Source: Aphelenchoides besseyi (lineage: Eukaryota > Nematoda > Chromadorea > Rhabditida > Aphelenchoididae). From it: 64,000 bases of DNA. How positions within the stretch are numbered: position 1 is the first letter of the stretch; each line of letters begins with the position of its first letter. The stretch spans positions 10,168,001-10,232,000 of the forward strand of contig JAMPIQ010000001.1 of NCBI GenBank assembly GCA_024699855.1, read 5' to 3'. The translations under genes were made by a program, and so were the position numbers. Below are positions 62,954-64,000 of the stretch, one piece after another. The notes beneath the pieces are model-generated. The model saw only the letters and a list, made by a program, of their open reading frames with translations. It had not been told where the DNA came from and did no database searches.

Positions 62954-64000
62954 TCAATGCTTATCAATACGTTTGCTAAAGGCGATATCATTGAACTTGT
63001 ATTTCATGACATCTTTAATCTTGTTGTTATCTTGTGATTCGTATTTCAAATGGATGCAGTGATCGTGTAAGATTGAGGCAGGCAGTTTGAAGCTTCTTGC
63101 AAACCCACTTTGATATTCAAGTCGAAGGGCACATTGGTTGTTTTTTTGTTTCTTCTAAAAGTCTTCTTTAGTCTCCATCATCACTGCACTTAAACTTGCA
63201 TTGTTAACAACGAGCTTAGACGGAATGTAAATGAAACCACCATCTTGTTCGTGAGGCAAGCTACTTTTAATTGCTGCCTGATAACCGATAGTCCAATTCC
63301 CGTTGCAGTCGCCATAATAGAACCCATCCGCATGGTTTCTATTGACCTTGTGTCCCTTCAACAACATATCTAAATGCTCGTGTCCGAATTGAAGACGATC
63401 GACATTCAAATCCAAAGCTCCAAACTCATCCCATTTGAATACAAACGGAACTTGTTTTTTGCCAATCATATAACTGTAAGAATGGTTACCATTAGCTCTT
63501 CAATATCAACAACCTCAAAGCGCCGAAATGCCACTGAAGTCCTCCGTACTGATACACATCGGTTTTCTTGCACGTTTTCTCATTAAGTCCACCAATCGTC
63601 ATTTGACCGGTGGAATAAACACCGGAAATCGTTGGATTTCTGCAAAACGGTCACATCTACCAAATTCCGTGAAACTCACCTATCAGCTGACATAGTGACA
63701 ATTGGCATCGATTTGCTCTTGAGGATTGGCAACCAAACTTTCTCTTTAGCAAACGCACTTATCGGCCACACACCTGCAACTTCGGCAGTGCACGAGAAGT
63801 TCGATTCAAATGTTTCGGCAATCACGAATTTGTGCTTTCGCATTCGGCTTGAATCTGTGCCCAGCTGAAACTTCCGAGTAATTTTGACTGAACAGAACTA
63901 CTCACCGCAATCGTATCCTCGTGAACTGCGCCCCAATACAAACGAGTGTAACCGGAATGACTATGCATATAATGGTGAGTCCGGGATTTCCTGTAATCAT
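62954..64000 (-). CDS. aspartic-protease-like protein, 5' end outside window
   Basis: Four or more exons. Parts resembling the pepsin fold are YTRLYWGAVHEDTIAV (flap-side strand with DTI), HKFVIAETFESNFSCTAEVA, GVWPISAFAKEKVWLPILKS and STGQMTIGGLNEKTCKKTDV, followed by LQWHFG. Later come GFYYGDCNGNWTIGYQAA and FIYIPSKLVV, and then a last exon with NNQCALRLEYQSGFARSF. Where pepsins have the second catalytic D-T-G-S/T, this protein reads FKWDEFGALD, so at least one active-site motif is lost. The first catalytic motif would lie beyond the right edge. Probably secreted. Confidence 0.5.

Overview
The window is nuclear DNA of a nematode. Host genes have many very short introns (mostly 36-60 nt) with GTAAGT/GTGAGT donors and TTTCAG acceptors. 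Two genes encode divergent nematode-type nuclear hormone receptors. There are also many small secreted peptides and recognisable metazoan genes: a HYOU1-type ER Hsp70, an EXTL3/RIB-2 glycosyltransferase, splicing factor SF1 and a PNUTS-like PP1 subunit. Host DNA is AT-rich. I cannot name the genus.

Layout. 1-1.4 kb holds a P-loop GTPase fragment (minus strand). 2.7-4.2 kb is nuclear receptor 1. 4.4-6.4 kb holds two tandem paralogous secreted peptide precursors. 7.3-9.6 kb holds a small secreted peptide, a small membrane protein and an unknown protein. 9.9-12.8 kb is HYOU1. 13.4 kb has a Gly/Pro/Met-rich secreted peptide. 14.9-17.7 kb is rib-2-like. 18.9-23.1 kb is SF1, with another gene inside its first long intron. 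23.4 kb is an Asn/Gly/Cys-rich secreted protein. 24.6-28.5 kb is PNUTS-like. 29-32.6 kb holds an acidic Gln-rich protein and a GPI-anchored protein. 33-36 kb is a nest of dead elements (a mariner, an old Maverick end and an SmD3 fragment).

The highlight is a complete Maverick/Polinton at 36248-53918 (17.7 kb). It has inverted terminal repeats that are almost identical and a perfect 6-bp target duplication, CAAACT. It carries the expected family B DNA polymerase, integrase with chromodomain, packaging ATPase, adenain-like protease, minor and major capsid proteins and small virion proteins. It also carries an accessory set: a TATA-binding-protein homologue, a SprT-like zinc metalloprotease, an RPA-like OB-fold protein, a J-domain-like protein, a MATH-BTB ubiquitin-adaptor-like gene and a glycosylated type I membrane protein. 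Together these look like a self-supplied kit for transcription (TBP plus TATA boxes), replication (PolB, SSB, possible terminal-protein processing), host modulation (MATH-BTB, J domain) and virion building. Several core genes (polymerase, protease, MCP and others) read with frameshifts, usually at homopolymer or short repeat tracts, so they are either decaying or mis-assembled.

Right of it lie a decayed FLYWCH-Mutator element (54.1-56.0 kb), an internally deleted mariner with 239-bp inverted repeats (57498-58671), a poorly resolved gene, an AT-rich island, nuclear receptor 2 (61.3-62.7 kb) and an aspartic-protease-like gene running off the right edge.
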